64,000 nucleotides of DNA from Nymphaea colorata (lineage: Eukaryota; Streptophyta; Magnoliopsida; Nymphaeales; Nymphaeaceae), in assembly GCF_008831285.2 (NCBI RefSeq), contig NC_045138.2, forward strand, positions 36,633,115-36,697,114. The letters are read 5' to 3'. The translations under genes were made by a program, and so were the position numbers. This document shows positions 11,255 to 23,280 of this stretch, one piece after another (position 1 is the stretch's first letter; every line of letters starts with the position of its first letter). The notes below the pieces were generated by a model, which was given only the letters and a program-made list of their open reading frames with translations, searched no databases and was not told where the DNA came from.

Positions 11255-11610
11255 AGCTGCAACATGTAGTTGTGGTCTGTTCGAACACAGGATAAAATAG
11301 ATAGTTCTGAACACAACATAAACAAACACTAGACATGACTGACCGAATAGACAGAACTAACCATAGAAGACACAAACATCAGACATAATGGACAGATCGA
11401 ACATGACAAAAACAAATGTCAAACAGGACGGACAGAACAGACACACATGAAACAAACATCGGACAAGAACAACGTAGTGTTCTGTTCCTAAAATCATCAA
11501 ACGATGGACAATGAATATCATTGTCCATGAGGACATGACTGTAGTGTAATGGACGGGACGTCCTGTCTATCCTCTCCCAATGGACGGCAATCAAACGACC
11601 TCTTAGTGTG
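11255..11610. repeat. Internally repetitive, possibly MITE-like segment
   Basis: The stretch is rich in degenerate GACA(G/T)A(A/C)C and ACAAACA(T/C) units. It contains a short hairpin at 11504-11528 (11 bp arms, 3 base loop, ATGGACAATGA arm). It ends near GGCAATCAAACGACCTC, a sequence style common at plant MITE ends. Termini could not be paired, so the class is uncertain. Confidence 0.25.
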
Positions 11611-12350
11611 CACTTGTAAGGAGATGAGCTCCTTATATTTGTGGGAATATTTGCAACAAGCGAAAGTTTGGGGAGGCTAAATGCCTTATTTGTTTTCCTT
11701 TTTCTCTAGACCAAATCTAAAGTTTGTCATATATTTGTTATATTACTTCGGGGCGTTTGGGAGAGGTGAGCCTGATCAATGTGGTTAATCACCACAGAAG
11801 CGAAGAGAGCAACAAAGGAACTTGGCTGCGATTCAAATTGCGTCCAAACAAAAACATAAAATCAGAACCCCCAAATCAAAGATTCAAAATGCCTAAACAG
11901 AAACCCCTAAATCAGAATGCCCAAATTGTAACCCCAGACAGACACCCCCATATCCACGACCAAAAATGCCCAATCAGATGCCAATAACAAGAAGAAAAAG
12001 CGAAAGAAAGAGAAAGAGATCTCGGGGCTCTATATTCATTCCGAAGCTCCAGGGCTTCGAGTAGAGCCAGAGTAGAGGATCGTCGTGCTCAACTGCTGGA
12101 TGGGCAGTAACATATTAACTATCTACCGAAGAGAAGGGTGAGCCTAAACAATGTGGAATTGAGAGGGGGGATGAACCAGCTTTCGATAGAGTAAGCAGCA
12201 TTCGAGCCAGCATTTCGCTCCCCTTTCCCTTCCCTTTCTCAAGATATCTACCAGTATTGTGAAGCAAGTCGTAAATCTGGAAAATGAAAAAGACAGGGAG
12301 GAGGAAAAGAGAGATAGCGGGGGGTGCCTGAGGGCAGGAGGCCTTAGTTC
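11611..12350. other. Intergenic, no gene seen
   Basis: Short ORFs at 11724-11987 and on the minus strand at 12115-12401 have no recognisable motifs or splice context. Confidence 0.35.
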
Positions 12351-12590
12351 TCTTGACCAAAAGGGCCATCGGGCTGGGTCAAGCACATGGTCAAGAGCCA
12401 TCGGGCTGGGTCAGGCACAATATGTGATAACCAGGCCCGACCTGTTAAGATCTCAGGTCGGGTCGGGTGCAATCAATATCAACCCGATAACAAATTTCTT
12501 CGACCCGAACCCGGACCCAGCCCGTGCCGGCGAGGTACCGGGTACCCGATGGCGACCCGGCCCGGCGCCCAGGTCTAGCTGACATGATGG
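12351..12590. repeat. GC-rich GGGTCGGG/CCCGACCC repeat, member of the bipartite dispersed family
   Basis: A GC-rich stretch with repeated GGGTCGGG, CCCGAACCCG and GGCCCGGCGC-like units in otherwise AT-rich DNA. Similar GC-rich heads occur at about 23285, 30165, 30850, 33525, 35555, 36910 and 57400. Confidence 0.5.
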
Positions 12591-12751
12591 CTTCTCTTCC
12601 TTTCATGGTTGAGGTCACCAAGGCATCTCCTACTTCCCATTCTGTTCCATTTCTTTTATGAGGAAAGGAAACAGAAACTGCCGATCATAACGTGGGCCAA
12701 CACAGAACGGACCGGTAGAGATGATCCATCGAAATCAACACGACCATCTCC

Positions 12752-13137
12752 TTCCTTGGCATTCCTTCTTCCGGTACTTCTCCACTCATACTGCCTCTTT
12801 CGTTTCTGATGTTAAAAGGTTCGTCGTGTATCTTTTTTGTTTCTGTCGTGTATCTTCAGCTTTTGAAATTAAGGTATGGTTATGCTTGCTTGACAGCTAC
12901 TTATTGGAGTTAAAAGGTGGCTTGAACCCTTGTCCTTACTGTACTGCACTGCACAAGGGCTGAAGCCACCTTTTAACTCCAAACACTGTCAAATCAATAA
13001 GTACCTGTCAAGCAAGCATACCTTAATTTCTAAAGCCAGACAAAAAGGATACACGACGAGAGAGACGAACCTTTTTACATCAGAGACAAAAGAAGCAGTA
13101 TGAGTGGAGAACTAGCGGGGAAAGGAATGCCGTGGAA
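12752..13137. repeat. Fold-back element of about 385 bp with a 21 base spacer
   Basis: The left arm (12752-12932) is repeated in inverted orientation at 12954-13137. Paired landmarks are CCACTCATACTGC, AAAAGGTTCGTC, TTAAGGTATG, GCTTGCTTGACAG and AGTTAAAAGGTGGCTT. The inner ends are CCCTTG and CAAGGG around spacer 12933-12953. Small indels and substitutions separate the arms. No terminal duplication or coding content is evident. Confidence 0.85.
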
Positions 13138-13754
13138 AGGGATCATCGTGTGCATTTGATCAAATCAATAAGTAGCTGACGGCATGAAAATGTAAACCAA
13201 TTTGGCACCAAACAAATCATTAAGGGAAAAAAACACGTCAAGATCCTTAGAGGGAAAGTTGAAAGAAATGTAAACGCCCAACAGGATGGTGGTCTTGCTT
13301 GATTCGTTTGCTCCCCCCATTGTTGCCAGCGCTTTCCCGGGCCTAGCCGTGTGCAAGCAATGGTTCTTCTGAAAGGGGTTGGTGCTCATATACGAACACT
13401 TAACTACCTCCTCCTGCGTTATTTGGCAACACATTAGGGCCAAGTGCATCGTTATCCTAGATGATGTTGGTAATGTAAATTAACAATTAATGAATGGTAC
13501 AACCTTTTCCAAATTAATTTTTTACTCATAACGATGATGGTGCAGCCTCGCTTTACTAAGTGCCTTCTTCCTTCATCCATTACACCAGCTTGAATATAAG
13601 AATACTTTTTTTTTTTTTTTTGCGTGTAATGTCTCCCTATCGCCTGCTTGGCTCTTCTGCTTCCATGAATTTGCTTTATTTGCCAAAAAAAAGCCTCAGT
13701 GCATACATTTACTAATCTTTCAAAATGAAAGGAAATTAACAAAAAAAAAAAAAA
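13138..13754. other. Intergenic; minus-strand ORFs at 13165-13449 and 13452-13742 without recognisable family
   Basis: Neither ORF has a conserved motif. The one at 13165-13449 shares a Phe-Asn-Phe-Pro-Ser-Lys segment with a minus-strand ORF at 27072-27350, so it probably reflects another shared repeat. Confidence 0.3.
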
Positions 13755-13935
13755 AAACTACTGTGATCAACCTACAAAAAAATGGCTTCATTGTTTATTG
13801 AACTGTTACTATCGAGTCATTTTATGCCGCATTATACATCTCAGTTTTAGTTTTTCTCCCAAAAAATAAATCTCCGCCCTCAATCAAATCTGCCAGTAGG
13901 GGCCTACTGGCATGGGCAAACCCAACCCAACTCTC
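13755..13935 (+). repeat. Dispersed repeat R3, copy 2
   Basis: Partner of 9110-9325, same orientation and nearly identical order of landmarks. It lacks a few bases around the CTCCGCCCTC position. Confidence 0.7.
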
Positions 13936-14350
13936 TCTGCAACAAATGTCTAAAATCTGCACAACAATGCATACATGCCGTTGCACCGTCCCCGATGACC
14001 TCCATTAGAGGGAATGGGGTGTAGGCAGGCCTGAACCCACATATACATGCACTCGAGTCGTCCAATCATCCAACCACCGGATACAAATACATCGACAGAT
14101 GTGTAAAGATTTTTCTACTCATCTAGCCATCTGGCCTATTACACACGCAACCTGAGAACAAAGGAATCTAAATTTTTTATAAAAAGATATGAATTCTTCT
14201 ACGCTTTATAATATATATATATATATCCATCACCTTCGAGTTGCTTGTCTAAAAGGCGACTTGTAGAAAGCCGTTTGAATAATTAATTTTAATGGATCTG
14301 AACTTCTAAGTTTTTTAACCTCGGATCTGTGGTTGGCGCAAGCAAAAAAA
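13936..14350 (+). repeat. Dispersed repeat R1, copy 5 (partial)
   Basis: It contains the R1 landmarks AATGCATACATGC, CCCCGATGACCTCCAT, a short (TA)n run at about 14209-14226, and GAGTTGCTTGTCTAAAAGG. It ends at a CAAGCAAAAA/AATGACACC segment corresponding to the region after (TA)n in the longer copies. Confidence 0.55.
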
Positions 14351-15200
14351 AGGTTAATGACACCATGCCGTTACGCCGTGCCTTCACATTTTCATGTTCC
14401 AAAGGGTGACCATTGATTGGGTGGGACCGGCCTTTCGGATTTTTCCTTTTCATTTGGAACTTGGTCAAAATAAAACGCCAATGCAACAAAGGAAAGGGAA
14501 TAGATGTTTTTGTAGCTGAACATCTGACTAGTTTCTTGCAATATGAACAGACCCTTGATTGCTGACGATGAATGGTGACGGTGGCTAGTCACTTTGCCAA
14601 ATTTTAGCAAATCATAGTTAGCTTTCACAAACAGATTTAGAAGCATGTGAACGACAAGCCGGAAATAGATTAACTTTAAAACTACCAATTCCAAAACGGA
14701 AATTTAAAGCACCAAGCGGATAGGGTTTTAGTGAGAACAACAGAGGGCGTAAAAGTTTCAAGTTAATAACTCATCCAACAATGTATTAGGTACTATCAAC
14801 ATGCCAACAAGACTACAGATCTGCGACTGCATCCAACAATTAGTATAATAAATAAAATTTTAGAAAAGAAACTGCGTTCTTCAGATTTTTAAATTCATGA
14901 AAGGTGTTTTTCTTCCATAATAAACTATGTTCTTCCAGAATAAGGGAGCGAATGCTAATTCGAATTGCAACCAAATAAATGAAAAAAAAAAACATGCTAG
15001 AGAAAGAACAACTAAAGCATAAGTCCCAAGAAAAGTGAATCGACGAAGACGATCTTGACGATCTTACAGAAAGAGGAGGAAAATCAGAAGAAACCTCGTA
15101 CAGAAGATAGGGTTAGAAAAACAAGCAAAAAGGAAGGGAAATCAGGTGCTCGACCCGAAAATAACTTACATTATTAACCTCGCACACGTCCGCCACAATA
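14351..15200. other. Intergenic, no gene seen
   Basis: A 100-codon minus-strand ORF at 14392-14694 has no recognised motif. The rest is AT-rich. Confidence 0.35.
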
Positions 15201-15204
15201 TTCG

Positions 15205-15640
15205 AATTATCATCGGCCTGGCTTTTCTGTTTCACAGTCAAGCGGAATGACCTCGCCATTTCCTCGCTTCTGCGAGACAACGTGCAAGAAACGAGTCAGA
15301 TCAATTCCCGGCTCGAAAGACAGTGATGATCGGAGGACTGGACAAGTTTGGGGAGAAGAGGATTCCACGGTCACTTTGAACGTAGAGAAGCCGGAATAAT
15401 CTCTCTCGCTCCTCTTTCGCTGCTTTTCCTCTTTCCCGCGCTGTAGAAACCAAACGCTACGCCTCAGATTGATTGCTATTGCTGGGTGGTGAACACCTTT
15501 TATTTGAATACGGTGGAAGCCAAACTGCCTTTCTCGCTTTGAATTATCATCGGACAGGTTATGCACGGGGTTTATCTCTTTCACCGTCAACGGAATGAGC
15601 TTGCCGTTTCCTCGCTTCTGCAAAGACAACCTGCAAGAAA
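15205..15640 (-). repeat. Direct duplication of an exon-like segment
   Basis: Read on the minus strand, the segments ending at about 15300 and 15640 share a splice-acceptor-like start (TTGTCT, then a TTTGCAG or TCGCAG) followed by AAGCGAGGAAA(C/T)GGC and TCATTCCG(T/C)T. Both reach GATGATAATTC. A 139-codon minus-strand ORF (15210-15629) spans both units and so contains two versions of a Gln-Lys-Arg-Gly-Asn-Gly motif. This looks like a duplicated exon of an unrecognised gene rather than an intact protein. Confidence 0.4.
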
Positions 15641-16115
15641 AAAATTGGATGACCGTGAGATCAGAGGACTAAGAAAAAATAACCGGAAGAAAAAATTCGG
15701 ATGACCGTGAGATTCGAGGCCGCCGGAGAACTGACCATGCATGACCGGTTCGAGTTTGAAACAAAGCTAAGTCAAATAAGGATTAACAATCGAAACTTGT
15801 TTTTTGCCAAAGGAGTTGGCAAAACCTAGGTACAGGTCCGATGCAGGTCCACATATGGGAGGCCCGACATATTTGGCTGGTCTCACCATCTATCTAAAAG
15901 AAATAATAATAAAACTACCAATTGATTTATCGTCAAAAAATATGAAATATTTGTTTACGTGAATGGAAGATTAACAATCCACCATTCTAAAAAGGGGCCC
16001 GAACTGCCTTTAGGGTCTGGTCTATGCCGGGTCTGGTCTATGCCGAGGCCTGGATAGCCAGTGAGCCGCCTTCAACTCGAGTCACTCGACCAAGCACCCA
16101 TGATTCTTTTTGCAC
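15641..16115. other. Intergenic, nothing identified
   Basis: A small tandem GGGTCTGGTCTATGCCG duplication occurs at about 16013-16045. No gene is supported. Confidence 0.35.
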
Positions 16116-16755
16116 ACTCATTTCAAGGGACATTACATGAGTCCAGGGACCTTCCCTGTTTTGGTGCGGCAACTGCAAACATGTCAGCGCATTTCTGGGA
16201 TTATAGCGAGTGAAGAACATAATTAAGCTTATACACATAACTATACTGCCAACTTGTGTTACCAAAAACTTGTTCAAGACTTATATAAAATCGATCGAAT
16301 TTCGCACTGGTTGATGAAATCAGGTGAGAATCAGACCACTCAATGCAAATGGCCTGATGTTAAACTCAAGGTTCCATTGCTTCAGTTTTTCCATCACAAG
16401 TAGAGGCTTGGACAGCATAAAGCAGACAAATCATTACATCCGTTCATGCTTTGAGAACAAGATTTTTACTAGAAGAGCGAGACTCATCAATTTCTTTCAA
16501 ACTTAAAACGGAACATCTTTTTCAAATGTTCCATTTGGTTGTTGTTGTCGTTTTCTTTCTTTTTGCTTTTCTTTTGCAAAATACACTAAGTTATTCCAAA
16601 ATTATCTGGCTGGAGCTCAGTCGGTTATAAGTTAGAAAGCTCATCCCATCCTTCCCCACCTAGCACTGACCCCTAATCTCTCTACAAGTTTGGCACAGTG
16701 TAATCTGTTTATTGATGTTGTGTTCTATATTTTTTTTCTTAAGCATTTACGCCCT
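16116..16755 (+). repeat. Inverted long-distance duplication, left member (partner 23865-24480)
   Basis: About 630 bp is the reverse complement of 23865-24480. Paired landmarks are GACCACTCAATGCAAATGGC, CTTGGACAGCATAAAGCAGA, ATTATCTGGCTGGAGCTCAG and CACTGACCCCTAATCTC, then TTTATTGATGTTGTGTTCTA. The copies are about 7 kb apart. A minus-strand ORF at 16038-16277 has one hydrophobic segment but no recognised family. Confidence 0.75.
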
Positions 16756-17119
16756 CACCCGTCAGCTAGGAGGCCTTTTCTTGCAAAATCTTGCAACACT
16801 GCATCCATTAACCCACAAAAGCCATAGCTCCCGTTGATGAAATCTCTCATATCCTCCCCCAGGGTTTGCATCGGCTGGACTTCACATTCAATTGCTTGAA
16901 ATTCATACTGATTGGATTATTCACTAGAAGCACTGATGCACAGATGTGATTGCACATGAATTGCATGATCCTCAGTGTCACTTTTTTTCTAAGAGGAGGT
17001 AGCTGCTGCTGTTTAGTTTTGTAACTTGGCTGAATTTCTGTTCTTGTTTGCTGCAAAATACCCTGGAAAAGCAACACTCTGACATATTATAGGGTATTAC
17101 TAAACGCACAGACCAAAGC
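16756..17119. other. Intergenic, nothing identified
   Basis: No supported gene between the inverted duplication and the subtilase fold-back. Confidence 0.35.
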
Positions 17120-17560
17120 CTCCAATACAAGTATCCAGACAACCGGGATGACCACAGCGTCTTTCTGGATGATGGAGCCCGGTGTGAGAGCGACTGATTA
17201 GCGATCCTTCAATACAGAGAGAGGACGAGTATCCGTCGCTCCCGTCGTCGGAGATCGGGACGTTCCCGGCGTAGACGAGGGGGAGAAGATCCCCCACCGG
17301 CGTAGAGGCTGACGCCGGGGATCGTCCTACCGTTGCCCAGGAGGACATCGGCCGCGAAGGTTCGAACCATACTGCCAGCACCGACGGTGGTGATCCAGGG
17401 GAAGGCATTAGTGAGGGTCATCTCGCCGGGTCCCTCATTTCCCGCGGAGGCCGAGACGAAGATGCCGCGCTCCACCGCTCAGAAAGCGCCGATCGCATCG
17501 AGATAGTAAGGCACCACGCCACCACCGACGGAGAGCGAGATGACGTCCGCACCGTCTGAG
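17120..17560 (-). pseudogene. Subtilisin-like protease (SBT, S8) gene fragment, left arm
   Basis: Minus-strand translation gives the part of a plant SBT1-type subtilase between the catalytic His and Ser: an Ile-Phe-Val-Ser-Ala-Ser-Ala-Gly-Asn core holding the oxyanion Asn, then Pro-Trp-Ile-Thr-Thr-Val-Gly-Ala-Gly and Leu-Gly-Asn-Gly-(R)-Thr-Ile-Pro-Gly-Val. After a Tyr-Ala-Gly-Gly segment the frame shifts; the continuation in another frame carries Val-Tyr-Ala-Gly-Asn-Val and a Gly-Tyr-Ser-Ser-Ser-Leu-Cys motif typical of the family. Neither the catalytic Asp/His region nor the Ser region is present, so it cannot encode an active protease. The same frameshift occurs in the right arm. Confidence 0.85.
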
Positions 17561-17666
17561 ACCGCCTGATGGAAGGCCGAGAGAATGCCCGAATCGAAGC
17601 ACCCGGAGGTCCAGCAGACCTTGAACGCTGTAATCCTCGCCTTAGGCGAGGGGAGTCGCCGCCGGG

Positions 17667-18200
17667 ATGGCGCCGAAGGCGACGATTGCAGCGTACAAGG
17701 TCTGCTGGACCTCTGGGTGCTTCGATTCGGACATTCTCTCGGCCTTCGATCAGGCGGTCTCAGACGGTGCGGACGTCATCTCGCTCTCCGTCGGTGGTGG
17801 CGTGGTGCCTTACTACCTCGACGCCATCACAATCGGCGCTTTCGAAGCGGCGGACCGCTACATCTTCGTCTCGCCCTCCGCGGGAAATGGGGGACCCAGC
17901 GAGATGACCGTCACTAATGTTTCCCCCTGGATCACCACCGTCACCACCGTCGGTGCTGGCAGTATGGTTCGAACCTTCGCGGCCGATGTCCTCCTGGGCA
18001 ACGGTAGGACGATCCCCGGCGTCAGCCTCTACGCCGGTGGGGGATCTTCTCCCCCTCGTCTACGCCGGGAACGTCCCGATCTCCGACGACGGGAGCGACG
18101 GATACTCGTCCTCTCTCTGTATTGAAGGATCGCTAATCAGTCGCTCTCACACCGGGCTCCATCATCCAGAAAGACGCTGTGGTCATCCCGGTTGTCTGGA
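17667..18200 (+). pseudogene. Subtilisin-like protease (SBT, S8) gene fragment, right arm
   Basis: The plus-strand frame from 17667 starts [14 protein letters not shown], a hallmark of plant subtilases just after the catalytic His region. It continues through Ser-Asp-Ile-Leu-Ser-Ala-Phe-Asp, Gly-Ala-Asp-Val-Ile-Ser-Leu-Ser and Tyr-Tyr-Leu-Asp to the Ser-Ala-Gly-Asn-Gly-Gly-Pro oxyanion motif and the Val-Gly-Ala-Gly segment. The family frame then switches by one base near 18040, leading to a premature stop at about 18123 in the first frame. Typical SBT proteins are about 750 residues; this fragment represents about 170. The ATG is internal to the family, so this is a captured piece and not a gene start. 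Confidence 0.88.
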
Positions 18201-18214
18201 TACTTGTATTGGAG

Positions 18215-19712
<1,498 letters not shown>

Positions 19713-19770
19713 GGGCCGATGGATGTGACTATCAAGCTAAGGGCCGATGGATGTGACTATCAAGCTAAGG
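19713..19770 (+). repeat. 28 bp direct tandem duplication
   Basis: A unit GGGCCGATGGATGTGACTAT plus eight bases is repeated exactly at 19713 and 19741. Confidence 0.9.
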
Positions 19771-20190
19771 GCTGTTCAACGAATTGAGCTAACTTGAGCT
19801 AAACTCGAACTCACTTGTAAATTTGACTAGAACTAGATACCTAAACAAGTCGAGCTCGAGTTAAGTGGGTTCGGCTTGTTAAAGTTGGCTAAGCTTGTGA
19901 AAGAAATTATATAAAATAAGTTTCATAAAATTATCTAAAAAAGTAGATTGCTCAAATAGCAATGCAAGTGATTAGATTGCTAAAATTATCTAAAATACTT
20001 TTTGAATTAAATGTTTGGCTCGGCGAACCTCGAGCTCGAATAGAGCTGATTTTGAGTTTTAAAAACATGAACCGAGTCGAGCTCGAGCTAATGAAATCAT
20101 ACTCGAGTCAAGATCGAGTTTCATTCAAGACACTTGAGCCGATTTCAAACTGACTACACCGAGCTCGAATTCCCTCATAAACAGTAATAT
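19771..20190. repeat. Degenerate TCGAGC/GAGCTCGA-rich dispersed repeat
   Basis: Repeated GAGCTCGAG, CGAGTCGAGC and AACTCGAACTC units on an AT-rich background. It resembles the GC-rich heads of the bipartite family but uses TCGAG rather than CCCGG cores. Confidence 0.4.
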
Positions 20191-20785
20191 ATTAAGTTGA
20201 TACTGGACCATTTAGTTGGGTTAGGTTGATGTTGTCAAGAGAGCGGCATCAGGTGGGAGAGTTCAGGGGACAGAACGAGAGAGTAAGTGGACCCTTGAGG
20301 CCCTGCTCATCTGATGCAATGCCCAAGAAGGAATCTCACATCATACATTTCTATTTATGAGTGAACCCAACTATCTCTGCCCCTACCACTTGCAAGTTGC
20401 GCCAGTTCCCCCTTCCAACGATCATTCCCATGCTTGGCATCGCTCACTCTGTACTAAGCATGTGTCGGGACTTCAAAACGTAGAGGTGCTCTCAATCTCT
20501 CCGGCTGGACTGATACCTTTAAGGACAGATCAAGTTAAAAGAGACCCAGAAGCAATATATTAACTTCACTTCACGCAGCAGGAGATTCCTATGGTAGGTT
20601 TTAGCATTATTAGGGCCTCCCTTCAATTGCCCAATTCCAATTTAGGACGAACCTGCCACAGCTGAAGATAAGAAAGTAGGTGCTAGTGGTAAATGGATTA
20701 TATGGAAACTCAAAACATGGAATGTATCAGGGCGGCAATCATAGCTCAGTTCAGCATCATAACAGGACACCAAAACATATTGATA
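20191..20785. other. Intergenic, nothing identified
   Basis: The short ORF at 20357-20563 has no recognised motif. Confidence 0.35.
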
Positions 20786-22520
20786 GAGCAGAAGAAGCAT
20801 GATTCTAAGAAGCAGACCCTTCAGACAAACAAATGAAATGCGTAAATTAGAACATTCCATCCAACTCGTGCCTAAGATGGTTCTATTCTTTACTGGTCTA
20901 TTCTAAGAAGGAATTTAGATGTGTTTTTGGTCTGCCTAAGCTGCTGCAAAGAATTTAGCAGATTGCATCATAGTCCCAGTAGTATTAATTGGCCGCAACT
21001 CGTTAATCGTTTCAACCGGAAGAACTCAAGAACACATCCATTGATTGGAATTTGGAAGGCCAGCCAGTGCAAATAGAGAGGAAAAAAAAATTGGGTAAAA
21101 GAAACGACCAAGCGAATTGTGTCTGGGATGCGCGCCGGCCGCATCCTGGACTTTACTTCGCCTGTCTTATAAAATATTTGGGTTTAAGTTGATTAGGGTG
21201 AACATGTCTATGATAGATGATACTATTGCCCTGCCCCTGCCATTGGTGATATATGATTCAATGAGTTCAGACGACATGCCACCTTTTTAAATATTAGATA
21301 TTTTCCCTAGAATTTGCTACACATGAGGGCACAACTTTCTTGACTACTACTTTCAACTGAAGAACAAAAGCAAATGTCACCACAATATGTCAGAGTGTTC
21401 CTTTTACGGGGTAGTAGTTTGCAGCAAATGAAAAACATTACCGAATGACATATTGTTAGGGCAGAAGAAGCATGATTCCAAGAAGCAGAGCCTTCAGACA
21501 AACAAATGAAATGCGTAAATTAGAGCATTCCATCCAACATGTGCCTAAGCTGGTTATATTCTTTATTGGTTCATAACTGTTGTTGTTTGCCCCATAACTG
21601 TTCAATTAGAGACACATGCTTATATATCTATCATATCAACAAAAGAAAAATAAGTATATTGAAGTAAAAATATGCATGTGAAGTCCCCCGTTCCCTCTGT
21701 GAGAGGTCGGATTCAAGATGACCATTTTCTTCTTCTTCTCACCATATGAAATCTTAAGATTGTCCGTGTTTCAAGGCCCATAGAATCATAAAAATACAGG
21801 ATTCATAAAAAGCCCATAAATTTTAAGTAACTATATTGGATTTTAGGAGCCAACAGAGCTAGTTATCATAACCCTACATTTGTGAAAAAAGGCATAAAAA
21901 TCATAACCTACCGACACAAACACACACAAGGGAACTACATGCTGCGAATATCATAAGTCGCACTGTTCAGGCCTAATGCAAGACTATAGGAACTCGCTTC
22001 TCATGTAAAATATCAAGCACCCTACGGGATGATAAGAACTGATAGTGAAAAAGATGGCTGCCTTTCGTGTGAGGAATACGACCTTAGCACTCAATGCAGA
22101 TGTCTCATGGTAGAGGGTTTGACACCCGCATTCATTGATTATTTGCAGGTGTTTTCAGACCATATCCCAGTGATTCAGAGGATTATGCTTCATTTCGGCT
22201 TTCATTCCAGAAATAGGCCTCAATTTTCTTAATTTCCTAAAAGATTTTATGCTTTGGACATGGAACAATGAGGTGCGTTACAAAGTTTATGTTTATTAGT
22301 TTTTTCATGGTCAAGAACTTAGTGAAATCCAAAAATCCTTCGATAAGCATTCATGGCTTCTATTTTCGTCAATTTTAAATATTAGATATTGTTTCCTAGA
22401 AATTGTTAAACATGAAGGCACAACTTTCTTGGCTACTTTCAACTGAAGAACAAAAGCAAATATCCCTACAATATGTCAAAGTGTTGCTTTACTTTGCAGC
22501 AAATGAGAAGGTTCTTCTCA
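20786..22520 (+). repeat. Mosaic of direct duplications
   Basis: The segment 20790-20890 recurs at 21460-21560 (AGAAGCATGATTC, CAGACAAACAAATGAAATGC, GTGCCTAAG). The segment 21290-21440 recurs at 22372-22510 (TAAATATTAGATATT, GGGCACAACTTTCTTG-like, CAACTGAAGAACAAAAGC, TTTGCAGCAAATGA). The interleaved order suggests a larger block duplicated and then rearranged. Confidence 0.6.
22029..22232 (+). CDS. Short unidentified ORF, 67 codons
   Basis: It has protein-like composition (a Cys-Leu-Ser-Cys-Glu-Glu-Tyr-Asp segment, then a Val-Glu-Gly-Leu-Thr-Pro and a Phe-Ser-Asp-His-Ile-Pro-Val-Ile segment) but no known motif. A TTTGCAG acceptor-like site lies inside it at about 22142-22148, so it may span an exon boundary. 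It lies between duplicated repeats and is likely a fragment. Confidence 0.15.
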   Translation: MIRTDSEKDGCLSCEEYDLSTQCRCLMVEGLTPAFIDYLQVFSDHIPVIQRIMLHFGFHSRNRPQFS

Positions 22521-22544
22521 GAAATTCAGCCAAGTTAACAAAAA

Positions 22545-22785
22545 TCCCAATTAACAACTCTTCCCTGTCCTGTCTGTTGACACGCTAATCCAGGTTTCAA
22601 TATTTACGTTTTTAGACATATTGATCGTTTTGTTATTTTTGTGAGGCACCGATCAAGAGTAAAATTATAAGCTCCTAAAAAGAAATTTCTAAGAAGAAAT
22701 CCGATATGTTATACCTTAGAGTTCATCCATCAGAATGCGTTTGCAAGGAGCGTCTCACTACATATGTCATCCATACTCCTGAATT
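22545..22785 (+). repeat. Dispersed repeat R2, copy 2
   Basis: Partner of 1488-1735, same orientation. Confidence 0.65.
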
Positions 22786-23280
22786 TTCCCAAAGCATTGA
22801 ACGAATTTCGCTTTGTAAGACTCTACAATTTACGAGACCGAATTTTCTTTACATGAACTTATGTAACTGAAGTGAAAAGGTTGCAAGATCATCGTTATTA
22901 CGAGAAAGTAGGCATAATGCAATTAACATGCCGTTCTGCCCATGATTAGATACGAAGATGTACAAAGTGTTTCTTCGGCATTTTGCACAACTGCCTATAA
23001 GATATGCTTGCCGAACAATGGTTAATCTATACTTACGTAACAATTAAGTATATCTTAATCTTGTCGTTAGTTCCTTAAGAGCACCCAACATTTACATAGA
23101 AGAGACAGACGAAGGGAGGGAGGAGAATGGTCGTCTGACAGTCTTAGGGTGGTCAAATCAATAAGAATCATTTTTTTTTTCAAATATGGTGTCCCTAGCA
23201 GCCCTTTTTGCTTTAGAAAATGATTTAAATTCAGTTAATGCATAATTTCATACCATATTTTTGGAATAATGCTTATTTCA
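22786..23280. other. Intergenic AT-rich DNA, nothing identified
   Basis: No ORF, RNA gene or repeat is recognised. Confidence 0.35.

Larger units (their letters stand above)
17120..18214. repeat. Fold-back element made of two opposed subtilase gene fragments, 22 base spacer
   Basis: The left arm (17120-17648) is the reverse complement of the right arm (17671-18214). The outer ends are CTCCAATACAAG and CTTGTATTGGAG. The spacer is 17649-17670. The arms are much more GC-rich than the surroundings. They differ by scattered substitutions and by an insertion in the right arm that adds an extra Thr-Val-Thr-Thr-type stretch. The right end abuts the first bases of an R1 copy. A transcript across it would fold into a duplex of roughly 530 bp. 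Confidence 0.92.

Noticed and set aside
17569-17917. Overlapping ORFs in other frames across the subtilase palindrome
   Set aside because: They read across the spacer into the opposite arm and are shadows of the subtilase frame in GC-rich DNA.
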